Positions 19,237 through 28,146 of a stretch of 64,000 nucleotides of DNA are shown piece by piece. Location of the stretch: NCBI RefSeq assembly GCF_006442965.1, contig NZ_VFWX01000013.1, forward strand, positions 1 to 64,000, read 5' to 3'. This DNA comes from Mesorhizobium sp. CU3. Its GTDB lineage: Bacteria; Pseudomonadota; Alphaproteobacteria; Rhizobiales; Rhizobiaceae. The notes beneath the pieces were generated by a model. That model saw only the letters and a list, made by a program, of their open reading frames with translations. It was not told where the DNA came from and searched no databases. A program made the position numbers and the translations under genes. How positions within the stretch are numbered: position 1 is the first letter of the stretch; the number at the start of each line of letters is the position of its first letter.

Positions 19237-19991
19237 GCGACACCACCTCACGCTTGAGCGCCTGGACCGATCTCGCCAACCCGACGCGCTTCGTCGGGCT
19301 GGCCGACAAGGTCATCCCGTGGCTGGCCGGGATAGCCGCCATCCTTCTTGGCGTCGGCCTTTACATGAGCTTCACCGCGCCCGAGGACTTTCAGCAGGGC
19401 ATCACGGTGCGCATCATGTATATCCACGTGCCTTTCGCCTGGCTCGCCATGATGTGCTACACGATCATGGCGATCTCGGCGCTCGGCACGTTGGTCTGGC
19501 GCCATCCGCTGGCCGATGTCGCGCTGAAGTCGGCGGCTCCCATCGGGGCTACCTTCACCGCGCTCGCGCTGATCACCGGCTCGATCTGGGGCAAGCCGAT
19601 GTGGGGCACGTGGTGGGTGTGGGACGCGCGGCTCACCTCGGTCTTCGTGCTCTTCCTTATGTATCTCGGCATCATCGCGCTGACCCGCGCTCTGGACGAT
19701 GCCGGCCGCGCCGCCTGGGCAGCTGCGATCATTACCCTGGTCGGTTTCATCAACATCCCGATCATCAAATTCTCGGTCGACTGGTGGAACACGCTGCACC
19801 AGCCCGCCTCCGTCTTCCGCCTCGGCGGCCCGACCATCGACCCCTCGATGCTGTGGCCGCTTGGCGTGATGGCTCTCGGGTTCACCGTGCTGTTCTTCGC
19901 GCTGCATCTGATGGCGATGCGCACGGAGATTTTCAGGCGCAGGGTGACGGCGATGCGCAGGGTTGCGGCCAGACAAGCCGAGCGGCAGTAG
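19233..19991 (+). CDS. ccmC: Haem exporter / cytochrome c biogenesis protein CcmC
   Basis: CcmC is the inner-membrane protein that delivers haem to CcmE for c-type cytochrome maturation. The 252-residue protein has about six membrane helices, the tryptophan-rich haem-handling motif WGTWWVWD (about 124-131), and the flanking periplasmic histidines in YIHVPFAW and NTLHQPAS. It reads as full length. No ccmA, ccmB, ccmD or ccmG lies beside it; the next gene is convergent and unrelated, so the system is split in this genome. Start codon choice is complicated by the palindrome over it. Confidence 0.93.
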   Translation: MSDTTSRLSAWTDLANPTRFVGLADKVIPWLAGIAAILLGVGLYMSFTAPEDFQQGITVRIMYIHVPFAWLAMMCYTIMAISALGTLVWRHPLADVALKSAAPIGATFTALALITGSIWGKPMWGTWWVWDARLTSVFVLFLMYLGIIALTRALDDAGRAAWAAAIITLVGFINIPIIKFSVDWWNTLHQPASVFRLGGPTIDPSMLWPLGVMALGFTVLFFALHLMAMRTEIFRRRVTAMRRVAARQAERQ

Positions 19992-19994
19992 GGA

Positions 19995-21053
19995 TCAACC
20001 CATCCGCCCCCGCGCCGCCACCGGCAGCGTTTCCAGCACATTGTCGCCGTCGACCAGGTGCACTTGGTCGAACAAGTTGGTCACCACGCAGCAATGATCA
20101 GGCACGACGCGCACGCGTTCGCCGATGCGCAGGGCGGCGCCATCCGCAAGCGTGACGGTGCCGTGCTCTTCGCTGAGGCCCGTGACGCGGGCGCCGGGCA
20201 TGCCGAGCAGTTCGCCGAATTCAGGCAGCCCCAGCGTGTCTGAGGACAGCGCCTTGCTGCCTGAGTCGAGAATGGCGCGGGTCGCCGTCGGATGGCTGAC
20301 CACGGTGGCCAGCACCGTCAGCGCGCAATCGTCCAGCGTGCCGACGCCTTTGGCGACCTGATAGCGGTCGAGATAGATATAAGTGCCTGGACGGTATTCG
20401 GTGACGACGCTGTTCTCGCCGGAGCGCCACATATCCGGTGTGCCGCCGCTGGAGACACGGGCGCAGTCGAGCCCGGCCGCGGCGAGCGCATCGTGCGCGC
20501 TTTTCAGCCAGGCCTCGGCTTCCGCCGCGCGGCCGGCCGCCGGATAGGTCATCAATCCGCCGAAGCTCAGTCCCTTGGCGCTGTCGATCACCTTGGCCAG
20601 CGTCACCGCTTCGGCCGGGCTCTGCACGCCGCAGCGGCCCATGCCCGTGTCGCACTCGACCAGCACGGACAGCCGATGCCCGGCATCGGTGAAAGTCGCG
20701 GCCAGCCCCTCCAGTGTCTCGTGGCTGTCCGTCGTCACCGACAGCGTGACGCGGCCATGCAATGCCTTCAGCCGCTCTAGCTTGGCACGTCCGAGGATGT
20801 TGTAGGGGATAAAAATATCGGTCAGCCCGGCATCGGCCATCACCTCGGCCTCGCCGATCTTCTGGCAGGTAATGCCGACCGCGCCCGCCGCGACCTGCTT
20901 GTTCGCCCAGTAAGGCAGCTTGTGCGTCTTGATGTGCGGCCTGAGCTTCAGCCCATGCGCGTCGGCATGCGCCTGCGCCTTCCTGATATTGGCTTCGGCC
21001 CGGGCCGCATCGATCAGGATCGCCGGCGTGTCGAGGTCGTCTATGCTTGGCAT
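19995..21053 (-). CDS. DSD1-type PLP enzyme (D-serine / D-threo-3-hydroxyaspartate dehydratase-like)
   Basis: This 352-residue fold-type III PLP protein belongs to the D-threonine aldolase / DSD1 family. The PLP lysine is in RPHIKTHK (Lys42). Near the C-terminus VPDHCC gives His320 and Cys322; in this family a His-x-Cys pair is the zinc site of the dehydratases, while the aldolases have His-x-Asp. I therefore favour a D-serine or D-3-hydroxyaspartate dehydratase, although such genes are often labelled D-threonine aldolase. An in-frame TTG at 21068 with GGGAG 7 bp upstream may be the true start. It is convergent with ccmC. Confidence 0.8.
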   Translation of the reverse strand: MPSIDDLDTPAILIDAARAEANIRKAQAHADAHGLKLRPHIKTHKLPYWANKQVAAGAVGITCQKIGEAEVMADAGLTDIFIPYNILGRAKLERLKALHGRVTLSVTTDSHETLEGLAATFTDAGHRLSVLVECDTGMGRCGVQSPAEAVTLAKVIDSAKGLSFGGLMTYPAAGRAAEAEAWLKSAHDALAAAGLDCARVSSGGTPDMWRSGENSVVTEYRPGTYIYLDRYQVAKGVGTLDDCALTVLATVVSHPTATRAILDSGSKALSSDTLGLPEFGELLGMPGARVTGLSEEHGTVTLADGAALRIGERVRVVPDHCCVVTNLFDQVHLVDGDNVLETLPVAARGRMG

Positions 21054-21249
21054 GAAATCACCGTCCAAGGCATGTCTCCCGACCCGCTTCGGGCGGAGAC
21101 AGGCGTTAAGTCAAATCGCTTGGGTTTATGGCCCTGAACGCAACCGATGTCACGAGGCCAGGGCCGCGGGTTTGCGTCGACAGCGGACCGGCATTGGGCT
21201 ATTCGGAGATGCAGATTTCAGCAGGCAGCCGCCCGAAGGGAAGAGGACC

Positions 21250-21936
21250 ATGAAGCGCTCCAAGATCAACGACATCATCCGCGAAGCCGACGCTTTCATC
21301 CGCTCCTTCGGCTATATCATGCCGCCCTTCGCCTACTGGTCGCCGGACGAGATGAAGTCGCACAAGGCCGATTCTTCGGCCATCTTCACCTCGCGCCTCG
21401 GCTGGGACATCACCGACTATGGCCAGGAGAAGTTCGACGACCTCGGCCTCTTCCTGTTCACCGTCCGCAACGGCCGCTACGAGGACATGAAGCTCGGCAT
21501 GGGCATGCTCTATGCCGAAAAGATCATGATCTCTCGCAAGGATCAGCTGTCGCCGATGCATCGCCACAACATAAAGGCCGAGGACATCATCAACCGCGGC
21601 GGCGGCAAGCTGGTGCTGGAACTGTTCATGCATGATCGCGACGGCGGCATCGACCCGAAGGCCGAAGTCTCGGTGCCGGTCGACGGCACCATCACCAGAT
21701 TGCCGGCCGGCGGGCTGCTCAAGCTCGACCCGGGCCAGAGCGTGACGCTGCTCCCCGGCGTCTGGCACGCCTTCTGGGCCGAGGGCAAGGACGTGTTGAT
21801 CGGCGAGGTCTCGACCGTCAATGACGACCTCACCGACAACGTCTTCCGCGAGCCGATCGGCCGCTTCTCCAACATCGACGAGGACGTCACGCCGCTACAC
21901 CTCTTGGTGTCGGATTACGAGAAGTGGGTGGGGTAG
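21250..21936 (+). CDS. D-lyxose ketol-isomerase-like cupin
   Basis: This 228-residue protein matches the D-lyxose/D-mannose isomerase cupin family. The metal-binding residues are visible as His104 and His106 in SPMHRHNIKAEDI, Glu111 in the same block, and His173 in GVWHAF. Known members are cytosolic Mn-dependent enzymes that interconvert D-lyxose and D-xylulose or D-mannose and D-fructose. Start ATG 21250 follows GGAAGAGGA. It is divergent from the DSD1-type gene, and no sugar transporter lies alongside, so the physiological substrate is open. Confidence 0.8.
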   Translation: MKRSKINDIIREADAFIRSFGYIMPPFAYWSPDEMKSHKADSSAIFTSRLGWDITDYGQEKFDDLGLFLFTVRNGRYEDMKLGMGMLYAEKIMISRKDQLSPMHRHNIKAEDIINRGGGKLVLELFMHDRDGGIDPKAEVSVPVDGTITRLPAGGLLKLDPGQSVTLLPGVWHAFWAEGKDVLIGEVSTVNDDLTDNVFREPIGRFSNIDEDVTPLHLLVSDYEKWVG

Positions 21937-21952
21937 GCAGACATCGCAATGG

Positions 21953-22010
21953 CCTTCTCCCCGTTCACGGGGAGAAGGTGCCCGAAGGGCGGATGAGGGG
22001 CGGCGCCAAG
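21953..22010. repeat. Short palindromic intergenic repeat
   Basis: The segment around TTCTCCCCGTTCACGGGGAG, followed by AAGGTGCCCGAAGGGCGGATG, forms two hairpins (CTCCCCGttcaCGGGGAG and GCCCGaaGGGC). It resembles the repeats at 59 and 63 kb in base composition and in the GGATGAGGGG ending. It lies between convergent genes and could also serve as a bidirectional terminator. Confidence 0.6.
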
Positions 22011-22032
22011 TTCCGTTAGCTACCGCGAGGCA

Positions 22033-22911
22033 CTACCTCGCGTACTTATCCGCCTTCCTATTCCCCAGCAGCAGCTTGCGCTCCAGATGCGCGCGCAATT
22101 CGCCGTAATAGGCGGTGAGGAAGGCTCTTGAATCCACCGGCTCGACTCTGGCGTTGATCTTGCGGCTGATCGTTTCCGCCACCGCTTTCAGCGCGAAATA
22201 GTCGTCGCGGCGCAGCACCTCTTCCAGTTTTTGCAATTCGGCGATGCCATAGGCGTCGAGCTGTGCTGCGCTGAACTGGAAGCGGGCGGCGATCGGGTCG
22301 TTGCGCAGCGAAAGGTCTTCGACCAGCGCGACTTTCGGCGCCTCGACCACCCAGGTGCCGGCGAGCAAGTCGCCGATCCTCAAGCGATCGCGGTTGAACA
22401 GCAGGAACAGCGAGAAGAGCAGTGCCCAGACCAGGCCGAAAATGGTCGATAGCGTGTCGGCGACGCCGGCGCTGCCGCGCGCGGCGATGATCGACAGCGG
22501 CAGGAACACCTCGATCTCGCGCATCAAATTGCGGGCGATGACCTGGTCGATGGTCAGCCCCGCGCCGCTGCGCGATGCCACCCGGATGCCAACCATGCGC
22601 TTGCCGGGCGTCGCCGCCCGCCGGCCCGCTTCGAAAGCGATGAAATAGATGTTGCGCAGGAAGAAGATGAAGATGATCCAGACGATGAACAGCGGCTGCG
22701 CGCTGTCGAAGCCTAGCCCGGAAAGGCCGAAGATGACGACGAGGGAGATCACTACCGCGGCGACGATGATGATCACCGCGTCGAGCAGAAAGCCGGAAGC
22801 GCGCGTGCCGGCATCCGCCAGTTTGACGCGCAGGTCGACACCTTCCGGCGTGATCAGCGGCCGGATCAGCGCCGCCGGATCCCTGACCTTCGCGGTTTTA
22901 GCGGTCGCCAT
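22033..22911 (-). CDS. RDD-family membrane protein
   Basis: This 292-residue protein has an RDD domain, with the region VDLRVKLADAGTRASGFLLDAVIII followed by several hydrophobic helices and a second polar block GKRMVGIRVASRSG. The C-terminal about 80 residues are charged and cytoplasmic-looking. ATG 22911 overlaps the end of the SpoIIM-like gene by 14 bp. RDD proteins are widespread, and their function is mostly unknown, with some linked to ion exchange. It is the last of six overlapping genes. Confidence 0.85.
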   Translation of the reverse strand: MATAKTAKVRDPAALIRPLITPEGVDLRVKLADAGTRASGFLLDAVIIIVAAVVISLVVIFGLSGLGFDSAQPLFIVWIIFIFFLRNIYFIAFEAGRRAATPGKRMVGIRVASRSGAGLTIDQVIARNLMREIEVFLPLSIIAARGSAGVADTLSTIFGLVWALLFSLFLLFNRDRLRIGDLLAGTWVVEAPKVALVEDLSLRNDPIAARFQFSAAQLDAYGIAELQKLEEVLRRDDYFALKAVAETISRKINARVEPVDSRAFLTAYYGELRAHLERKLLLGNRKADKYAR

Positions 22912-23914
22912 GCCGCACCATCCGGAACAGGTAGAAATAGGAGATCCAGAACGCCAGCATGCCGCCGCCGATCGCATAGCGGGCAAAGTCGCTGGTGATG
23001 GTCTGGCGGCCGATGCCTTCGAGCAGGCCGGCAAACAGGAGCATCACCGTGACGCCGACCATGACGGTCGCGGCGGCGCGCCCGGCCTGGGCGGCCGCCT
23101 GCATGCGGCTTAGCTCGCCCGGGAAGGCGATGCTGGTGCCGATGCGCATGCCGGCCGCACCCGCGATGGCGATCGCGAACAGTTCCGTCGTGCCGTGGAT
23201 CGACAGCCAGCCGCCGAGCTCAAAGCCGAGCCCCTTGGCGGCATAGATCTGGAAGATGGCGCCGAGCATGCAGCCATTCATCAGGATGATCAGCACGCTT
23301 GGCACCGCAAAGGCGAAACCCAGCGCGAAGGCCAGGATCGACACCTGCGTGTTGTGGGTGAAGAGATAGGCGGCGAAGCCCGACAGGAAATGGTCGCCGC
23401 CGCCATAGAGCACGCCGCGCAGCGTCTCGGCCGAAGAGTCCGGATTGCGGCCGCCGGCAAGGCTCGGCGCGATGATGGCGTCGTACCAGCGCTTGTCGGA
23501 AGCGACCAGCCAGTAGCCGGCGATGGCGCCGACGACGGTGAGCGTGACCGAGGTCCACACCTCGCGCCACAAGTCGCGGACCGCGGCTGGCCAGTCGCGC
23601 AGGAAGAAGTCGCCGAGGCGGGCGCGCATGGTGCGGCGCGCGCCGTAGAGGTAGAAGTAGCCGCGCAGGCAGAGCGCTTCGAGATAGGCGATCAGCGCGC
23701 TGTCGAGCGAGGTCGCGCGTGCCACAGAGAGCGACGACAGCGCCGAACGGTAGAGCAGCGGCAACGACAGAAGCTCGTCTTCCGTAAGCGCGCGCGGCGC
23801 GCGTTTTTCGACGCGCGCCAAGAGGGTCTCGAAGGCCTTCCAGTCGGCCTCGCGCTCCTGGCGAAAGCTCTGCAGCGACTGGCGGACCGCGTCGGTGCCG
23901 GCGGGCAGCGTCAT
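22898..23914 (-). CDS. SpoIIM-like (stage II sporulation protein M family) membrane protein
   Basis: This 338-residue protein has a soluble helical N-terminal part (residues 1-125) and then about six membrane helices. NGCMLGAIFQIYAAKGLGFE and LSIHGTTELFAIAIAGAAG are the conserved blocks of the SpoIIM/DUF95 family. In Bacillus SpoIIM belongs to the engulfment machinery; here the organism does not sporulate, so a membrane-complex role is inferred. ATG 23914 overlaps the DUF58 stop in an ATGA junction. Confidence 0.85.
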   Translation of the reverse strand: MTLPAGTDAVRQSLQSFRQEREADWKAFETLLARVEKRAPRALTEDELLSLPLLYRSALSSLSVARATSLDSALIAYLEALCLRGYFYLYGARRTMRARLGDFFLRDWPAAVRDLWREVWTSVTLTVVGAIAGYWLVASDKRWYDAIIAPSLAGGRNPDSSAETLRGVLYGGGDHFLSGFAAYLFTHNTQVSILAFALGFAFAVPSVLIILMNGCMLGAIFQIYAAKGLGFELGGWLSIHGTTELFAIAIAGAAGMRIGTSIAFPGELSRMQAAAQAGRAAATVMVGVTVMLLFAGLLEGIGRQTITSDFARYAIGGGMLAFWISYFYLFRMVRHGDR

Positions 23915-25215
23915 AAGAGGTTTTCCTCCTTGAGCTGGATATAGCGCTCGACCAGCGCCGGGCCGAGCCTGGTATGATCGGCCTCGATGACATGCGCGCC
24001 GAGCAGGCGCAGACGGCCGATGACCACCTGCCGCTGCTTCAGCAGGTCGCCGGCGGTGACGGAGCGGGCGACGTCCTCCGGCGTCTGCGGCGCCATGTCG
24101 GCCAGCGTGTCCAGCTCGACATCGCGCATCAGCATGAACAGCACCAGATGCCGCTCGGTCAGCCGGCCGACGGTGCGTAGCATCAGTTCGGCGCTTATCG
24201 GATCGACGAAATCGGTGAAGACGATGACCAGCGAACGGCGGTCGAGCTTGGCCGAGAGCGTGGTCAGCGCCAGGGTGAAATTGGTTTCCTCGGTGGAGTA
24301 GTCGATCTCGGCGGCGCGCTTCTGGATCATGGTGAAGCTCGGCGAGCCGCGCACCGCGCCGCTCGAGACGCGCGGCCTGGCGTCGAAGGAGAACAGGCTG
24401 ACGAGATCGCCGCCTTTGAGCGCGATGAAGGCCGACAAAAGTGAGGCCGTCACCGCGCGGTCGACCTTCGGCACGCCGTCGACCGGCTCGCACATCAGGC
24501 GGCCGCTGTCGATGGCGAGCACGATGTTGTTGTTTTCCTCGATGCGGAACTCGCGCGCCAGAAGCTTGCCGTGGCGGGCGCTGCGCTTCCAGTCAATCAT
24601 GCGCCGGCCCATGCCGGGCTGGTAGTCCTTCAGCGCCTCGAATTCGCGGCCTTGGCCGGCGCGCTTCTGCGCGTGGCCGTCGGCAAGCGCCGAGCGCTGC
24701 AACAGCGTGATCGCCTCGTCGCGGGCGCTGCTGACGTCGGGCAGCACCGCCACCTTGCGGTCGACCGGCAGTACGACCTGGTTCCAGACCAGCCCGAACG
24801 GTCCCTGCCAGCGCAGCCACAGCCGGTCGAAGCTTGCGATGCCGCGGCGCACGGCGTCGAATTCGAGGTCGAGCGTGCCGCCATTCGTTGGCAGAGCGCC
24901 GCCCGTGCCCTTGACCGGCGCCAGCCGCTGGTCATGCCCGATGCGTGCCTGCAGATGCCGCAGCCGCGCGCCGAGACCGGCCGCGATATGGAGGGTGAAA
25001 CGCCCGCCGACGCCGACCTGCGGCGGCGCCGTCAATGTCGGGCTGAGCGAGGCGCGGCCGCGACCGGCCGCGGCATCGACCGCCAGGAAGGCCAGAAGGA
25101 TGCAGATCCAGGCCAGGCCGAGATACCAGACGGAGGGCAGCGCGAGCGCGATCAGGAAGGCGGGGATCGCCCCCGCCGCCGCTGCCCACACCGCTCGTCC
25201 GCTCGGATAGATCAA
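23911..25215 (-). CDS. DUF58 domain protein
   Basis: This 434-residue protein starts with two hydrophobic helices (about 9-50), then an extracytoplasmic-looking beta region. The DUF58 core lies at about 191-212 (REFEALKDYQPGMGRRMIDWKR), followed by a von Willebrand A-like fold opening with VLAIDSGRLM. DUF58 proteins are regular partners of MoxR AAA+ ATPases. The start TTG 25215 overlaps the MoxR stop codon (TTGA), and no other good start exists in the first 200 residues. Confidence 0.88.
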   Translation of the reverse strand: MIYPSGRAVWAAAAGAIPAFLIALALPSVWYLGLAWICILLAFLAVDAAAGRGRASLSPTLTAPPQVGVGGRFTLHIAAGLGARLRHLQARIGHDQRLAPVKGTGGALPTNGGTLDLEFDAVRRGIASFDRLWLRWQGPFGLVWNQVVLPVDRKVAVLPDVSSARDEAITLLQRSALADGHAQKRAGQGREFEALKDYQPGMGRRMIDWKRSARHGKLLAREFRIEENNNIVLAIDSGRLMCEPVDGVPKVDRAVTASLLSAFIALKGGDLVSLFSFDARPRVSSGAVRGSPSFTMIQKRAAEIDYSTEETNFTLALTTLSAKLDRRSLVIVFTDFVDPISAELMLRTVGRLTERHLVLFMLMRDVELDTLADMAPQTPEDVARSVTAGDLLKQRQVVIGRLRLLGAHVIEADHTRLGPALVERYIQLKEENLL

Positions 25216-26168
25216 CGCGGCGCTTCCGTCTGGTCGACGAGGGCGGAGACGATCTGCTCGACCAGCCGTCCGTCGATCTGCGCCGCCGGCGAAAGGATGA
25301 CGCGGTGGCGCAGCGCCGGCACGGCCAAAGCCTTGACGTCGTCGGGAATGACGTAGTTGCGGCCGTCGAGCGCGGCGCGGGCGCGCGCGGCGCGCGCCAG
25401 CATGGCGCCCGCGCGCGGGCTGGCGCCGACCTCGAGGTCCGGGTTTTCGCGTGTGCCGCGCACCAGAGCCGCAATATAGCCGACGACGTCGTCGACCAGC
25501 GTGACCTCGCCGACCGTGGCCAGCGCCGCCTGCAGCGTCTCGCGGTCGATCTGCGCCTTGATGCCGTATTGCCCGATATCGTGCGAGGCCGAGCCGCCGC
25601 CGTGATTGACGATGATGGCGCGTTCCTCCTGCGCGTTCGGATAGCTGACCCGGTGCTTGAACAGGAAGCGGTCGAGTTGCGCCTCCGGCAGCGGATAGAC
25701 GCCCTGGTGCTCGATCGGGTTCTGCGTCGCCACCACCATGAAGTTCTGGCCGAGCGAATGGGTGGTGCCGTCGAAGGTGACGGCATGCTCCTGCATGGCT
25801 TCGAGCAGCGCCGCCTGCGTCTTCGGCGGCGTGCGGTTGATCTCGTCGGCGAGCAAGAGGTCGCAGAAGATCGGGCCGCGCGTCAGTGTGAACTGCCCGG
25901 TCTGGAAATTGTAGATGTTGGCGCCGACGATGTCGCCGGGCATCAGGTCGGGCGTGAACTGGATGCGGCCATAGGCGATGCCCAGCGCCTGGGCGAAGCA
26001 ACGCGCCGTCATCGTCTTGGCGGTGCCGGGCGGGCCTTCGAGCAGGATGTGCCCGCCGGCGAACAGCGCCGTCAGCATCAGGTCGACCGTGTCGCTCTGG
26101 CCGGTGATCGCTTTCGCCACTTCTTCCCTGATCGCATTCGCCAGGCCCTTTACTTCATCGACGTTCAC
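25212..26168 (-). CDS. MoxR-family AAA+ ATPase
   Basis: This 318-residue AAA+ ATPase has Walker A EGPPGTAKT (about 44-52), Walker B LLLADEINR (about 104-112), a VVATQNPIEHQGVYPLPEAQLDRF sensor-1 region, and arginine-rich sensor-2 segments. MoxR proteins act as chaperones that assemble or activate partner proteins, commonly ones with a vWA domain such as the DUF58 product next door. GTG 26168 follows AAGGAGG with good spacing; the upstream in-frame ATGs lack a ribosome site. It overlaps the DUF4350 gene by 14 bp. Confidence 0.92.
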   Translation of the reverse strand: MNVDEVKGLANAIREEVAKAITGQSDTVDLMLTALFAGGHILLEGPPGTAKTMTARCFAQALGIAYGRIQFTPDLMPGDIVGANIYNFQTGQFTLTRGPIFCDLLLADEINRTPPKTQAALLEAMQEHAVTFDGTTHSLGQNFMVVATQNPIEHQGVYPLPEAQLDRFLFKHRVSYPNAQEERAIIVNHGGGSASHDIGQYGIKAQIDRETLQAALATVGEVTLVDDVVGYIAALVRGTRENPDLEVGASPRAGAMLARAARARAALDGRNYVIPDDVKALAVPALRHRVILSPAAQIDGRLVEQIVSALVDQTEAPR

Positions 26169-27366
26169 CAAGCCTCCTTGCCGTCCAGTCATGCAGCTGT
26201 TCGGCTGCTTCATGCATTGCGGCCAAATCTCTGGAATCATTCGCGGTCTTGAAGCGCTGGCTGAAGCCATGCGTCTCGTTTCTGTCGCGGGTGTCGAGCC
26301 AACGGTCAAGCGCCTCGCCATGCAGGCCCTGGGGCGCACCGAGAAGGGTTGCTGCGCGCTGGCGCATCAGCGCCGCGTAGCGGTCGCCGAGGCCATCGAG
26401 CCGCCCGGCGCGCTTAAGAAGCATCGCCGTCGTGTCGACCAGCGCGCGCTTGCCGAAGGCGATGGCGCGTCCCTCCGCGCGCGCCGGCCCGAAGCGGCCG
26501 AGCCCATGCAGGAAGGCCAGTGCCGCGGCGATCAGAACCGACAGCGTCAGCGCCAGGAAGGGCGGTTCGATCAAAAGCTTGGCAAGGTCGTAATTGCCGC
26601 CGATGCCATGCAGGCTGAGGTCGAACATCACCCCGCCGCGACGCGGCTCCAGCATGGCGATGATGTTGAGCGCCGCGGCTGCCTTTTGCGGGTCGCCCAG
26701 CGCCCAGTTGTTGATGAAATCGGGATCGGTCAGGATATAGAAAGGCTCGTTGTCGAGTTCGGTGAGGATGGCGCGGCCATCGCCCGCCGCGATCAGCGGG
26801 TGCTCGTCCGCCACCCATTGCAGCTCATCGGGCGCCGCCACCATGCGGCCGCCGATGTTGATCTGCGAGAGTGTATTCTTTGCTTCGCCGAGTTTCGCCT
26901 TGGCGATGCGCCCGAGCCAGTCGTTGACGGTCGCGTTGGGCAGCCGCTCGACCTTTTCCTCCCAGCCTTCATGACCGAACAAGGGAAAGGTCTGCCATTT
27001 CGGCAGCACGAATAGTGTGTCCTTGCCCGAGCGCAGCTTGATGAGGGTATCGAGCGCGCCCGGATCGCTGCCCGGCGCGATGGTGACGATCAAAAGGGCA
27101 TTCGCCGCCGAGCGGGACCCGAGGTCCTTCGCGCGCTCCAGCGGCGGCGCCTGCCCGTTGGCGAGCTTCAGCCATTCGACCAGCCCGGCATAGCCGGTGC
27201 CGCCTTTCGAAAGCGGCGTGGCGCCGCCTTCGGGCTGGCGGAAATCGGGCGCATAGGTGGAGAGCAGGAAGAAGCCCGCCGCCGCCAGCAGGCTGGCGAA
27301 AATGCCCCAGAACAGCGTCTTGCGGCTGAACGGCTCCTGCGCTGTGTCCGTCGCCGCCGCGCTCAT
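26155..27366 (-). CDS. DUF4350 membrane protein
   Basis: This 403-residue protein has one N-terminal membrane helix (about 18-40) and a second pair near 265-290 (FLALTLSVLIAAALAFLHGLG). Between them lies a soluble DUF4350 region with GGTGYAGLVEWL and LLIVTIAPGSDP, and the C-terminal tail is charged. The ATG overlaps the DUF4129 stop by 4 bp. DUF4350 proteins occur next to MoxR/DUF58 genes in many bacteria; no biochemical role is known to me. Confidence 0.8.
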   Translation of the reverse strand: MSAAATDTAQEPFSRKTLFWGIFASLLAAAGFFLLSTYAPDFRQPEGGATPLSKGGTGYAGLVEWLKLANGQAPPLERAKDLGSRSAANALLIVTIAPGSDPGALDTLIKLRSGKDTLFVLPKWQTFPLFGHEGWEEKVERLPNATVNDWLGRIAKAKLGEAKNTLSQINIGGRMVAAPDELQWVADEHPLIAAGDGRAILTELDNEPFYILTDPDFINNWALGDPQKAAAALNIIAMLEPRRGGVMFDLSLHGIGGNYDLAKLLIEPPFLALTLSVLIAAALAFLHGLGRFGPARAEGRAIAFGKRALVDTTAMLLKRAGRLDGLGDRYAALMRQRAATLLGAPQGLHGEALDRWLDTRDRNETHGFSQRFKTANDSRDLAAMHEAAEQLHDWTARRLGERR

Positions 27367-27998
27367 GCCCAGGCATCCCGAAAGGCAAAGCGCTCATAAG
27401 CGCCGCGCGCCTGCTGCCAGCCCTCGGCGCCGACCGGGCGGCGGGCAAACAGCGCCGCCTCGACGATGCGCGCGATCTCGCTGAAGGCGGCACGCGGCCG
27501 GGTTGGGATCGAGCCGGCGGCGGCGATGTCGCGCGACGTCAGCGACGGCCGCAGGAAATCCGGCAGGCGGGTGGCGATGTCGGCGACGCTGCGGCGCAAG
27601 ATGAGATGCACCGCCTCGTCATACTCGCCGCGCGCTGCCAGCGCATCGGCCTCCGACAGCAGGATCTGCGCGGTGCCCGCATCGGGACGCCACTCCTCCT
27701 TCGTTTCCTCGGCCTCGTTGCGCTTGCGCCGCCATGGCAGCCGCCAGGCGATGCCGTTCGCTTCCAGGACGAGTAGGGAGACGATGATCGCGACACCGAT
27801 GATCACCGCGCCCCAGAACAGATAGATCATATAGGGACCGAGCTTGCCGAGGGCTTCCAGAATGGGCTTCATCCATTCCGGCGGCTCCGGCCGCACATAG
27901 CTCGGCAGAGCGAACTGAATCGAATCGTCCGCCAGCAGCTGCTTGTGCAACTGCCCCAGCCGTTCGGCCTCTTGTGTCGCTGCCTGCACGGCTGCCAC
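27363..27998 (-). CDS. DUF4129 membrane protein
   Basis: This protein of about 211 residues has a helical N-terminal segment, one strong membrane helix (MIYLFWGAVIIGVAIIVSLLVL), and a cytosolic C-terminal DUF4129 domain with SEADALAARGEYDEAVHLI and a FRDAWA end. I chose GTG 27998 because AAGGGG lies 9 bp upstream; an in-frame ATG at 28052 has no ribosome site. It is the promoter-proximal gene of the six-gene overlapping set and is divergent from the membrane protein at 28147. Confidence 0.75.
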   Translation of the reverse strand: MAAVQAATQEAERLGQLHKQLLADDSIQFALPSYVRPEPPEWMKPILEALGKLGPYMIYLFWGAVIIGVAIIVSLLVLEANGIAWRLPWRRKRNEAEETKEEWRPDAGTAQILLSEADALAARGEYDEAVHLILRRSVADIATRLPDFLRPSLTSRDIAAAGSIPTRPRAAFSEIARIVEAALFARRPVGAEGWQQARGAYERFAFRDAWA

Positions 27999-28146
27999 CC
28001 GCTCGTTCCCCTTGCAACCTGCGGTTCGGCGCAGACACTGGCAATACGCCATGACAATTGCAAGTGCACTGGACGCGGGCGTTCAATCTTGGCAAATTTA
28101 CTTTGAAGTCACCGGTTGGATGCGGTGGTGACTAAAGGGGGAATTG

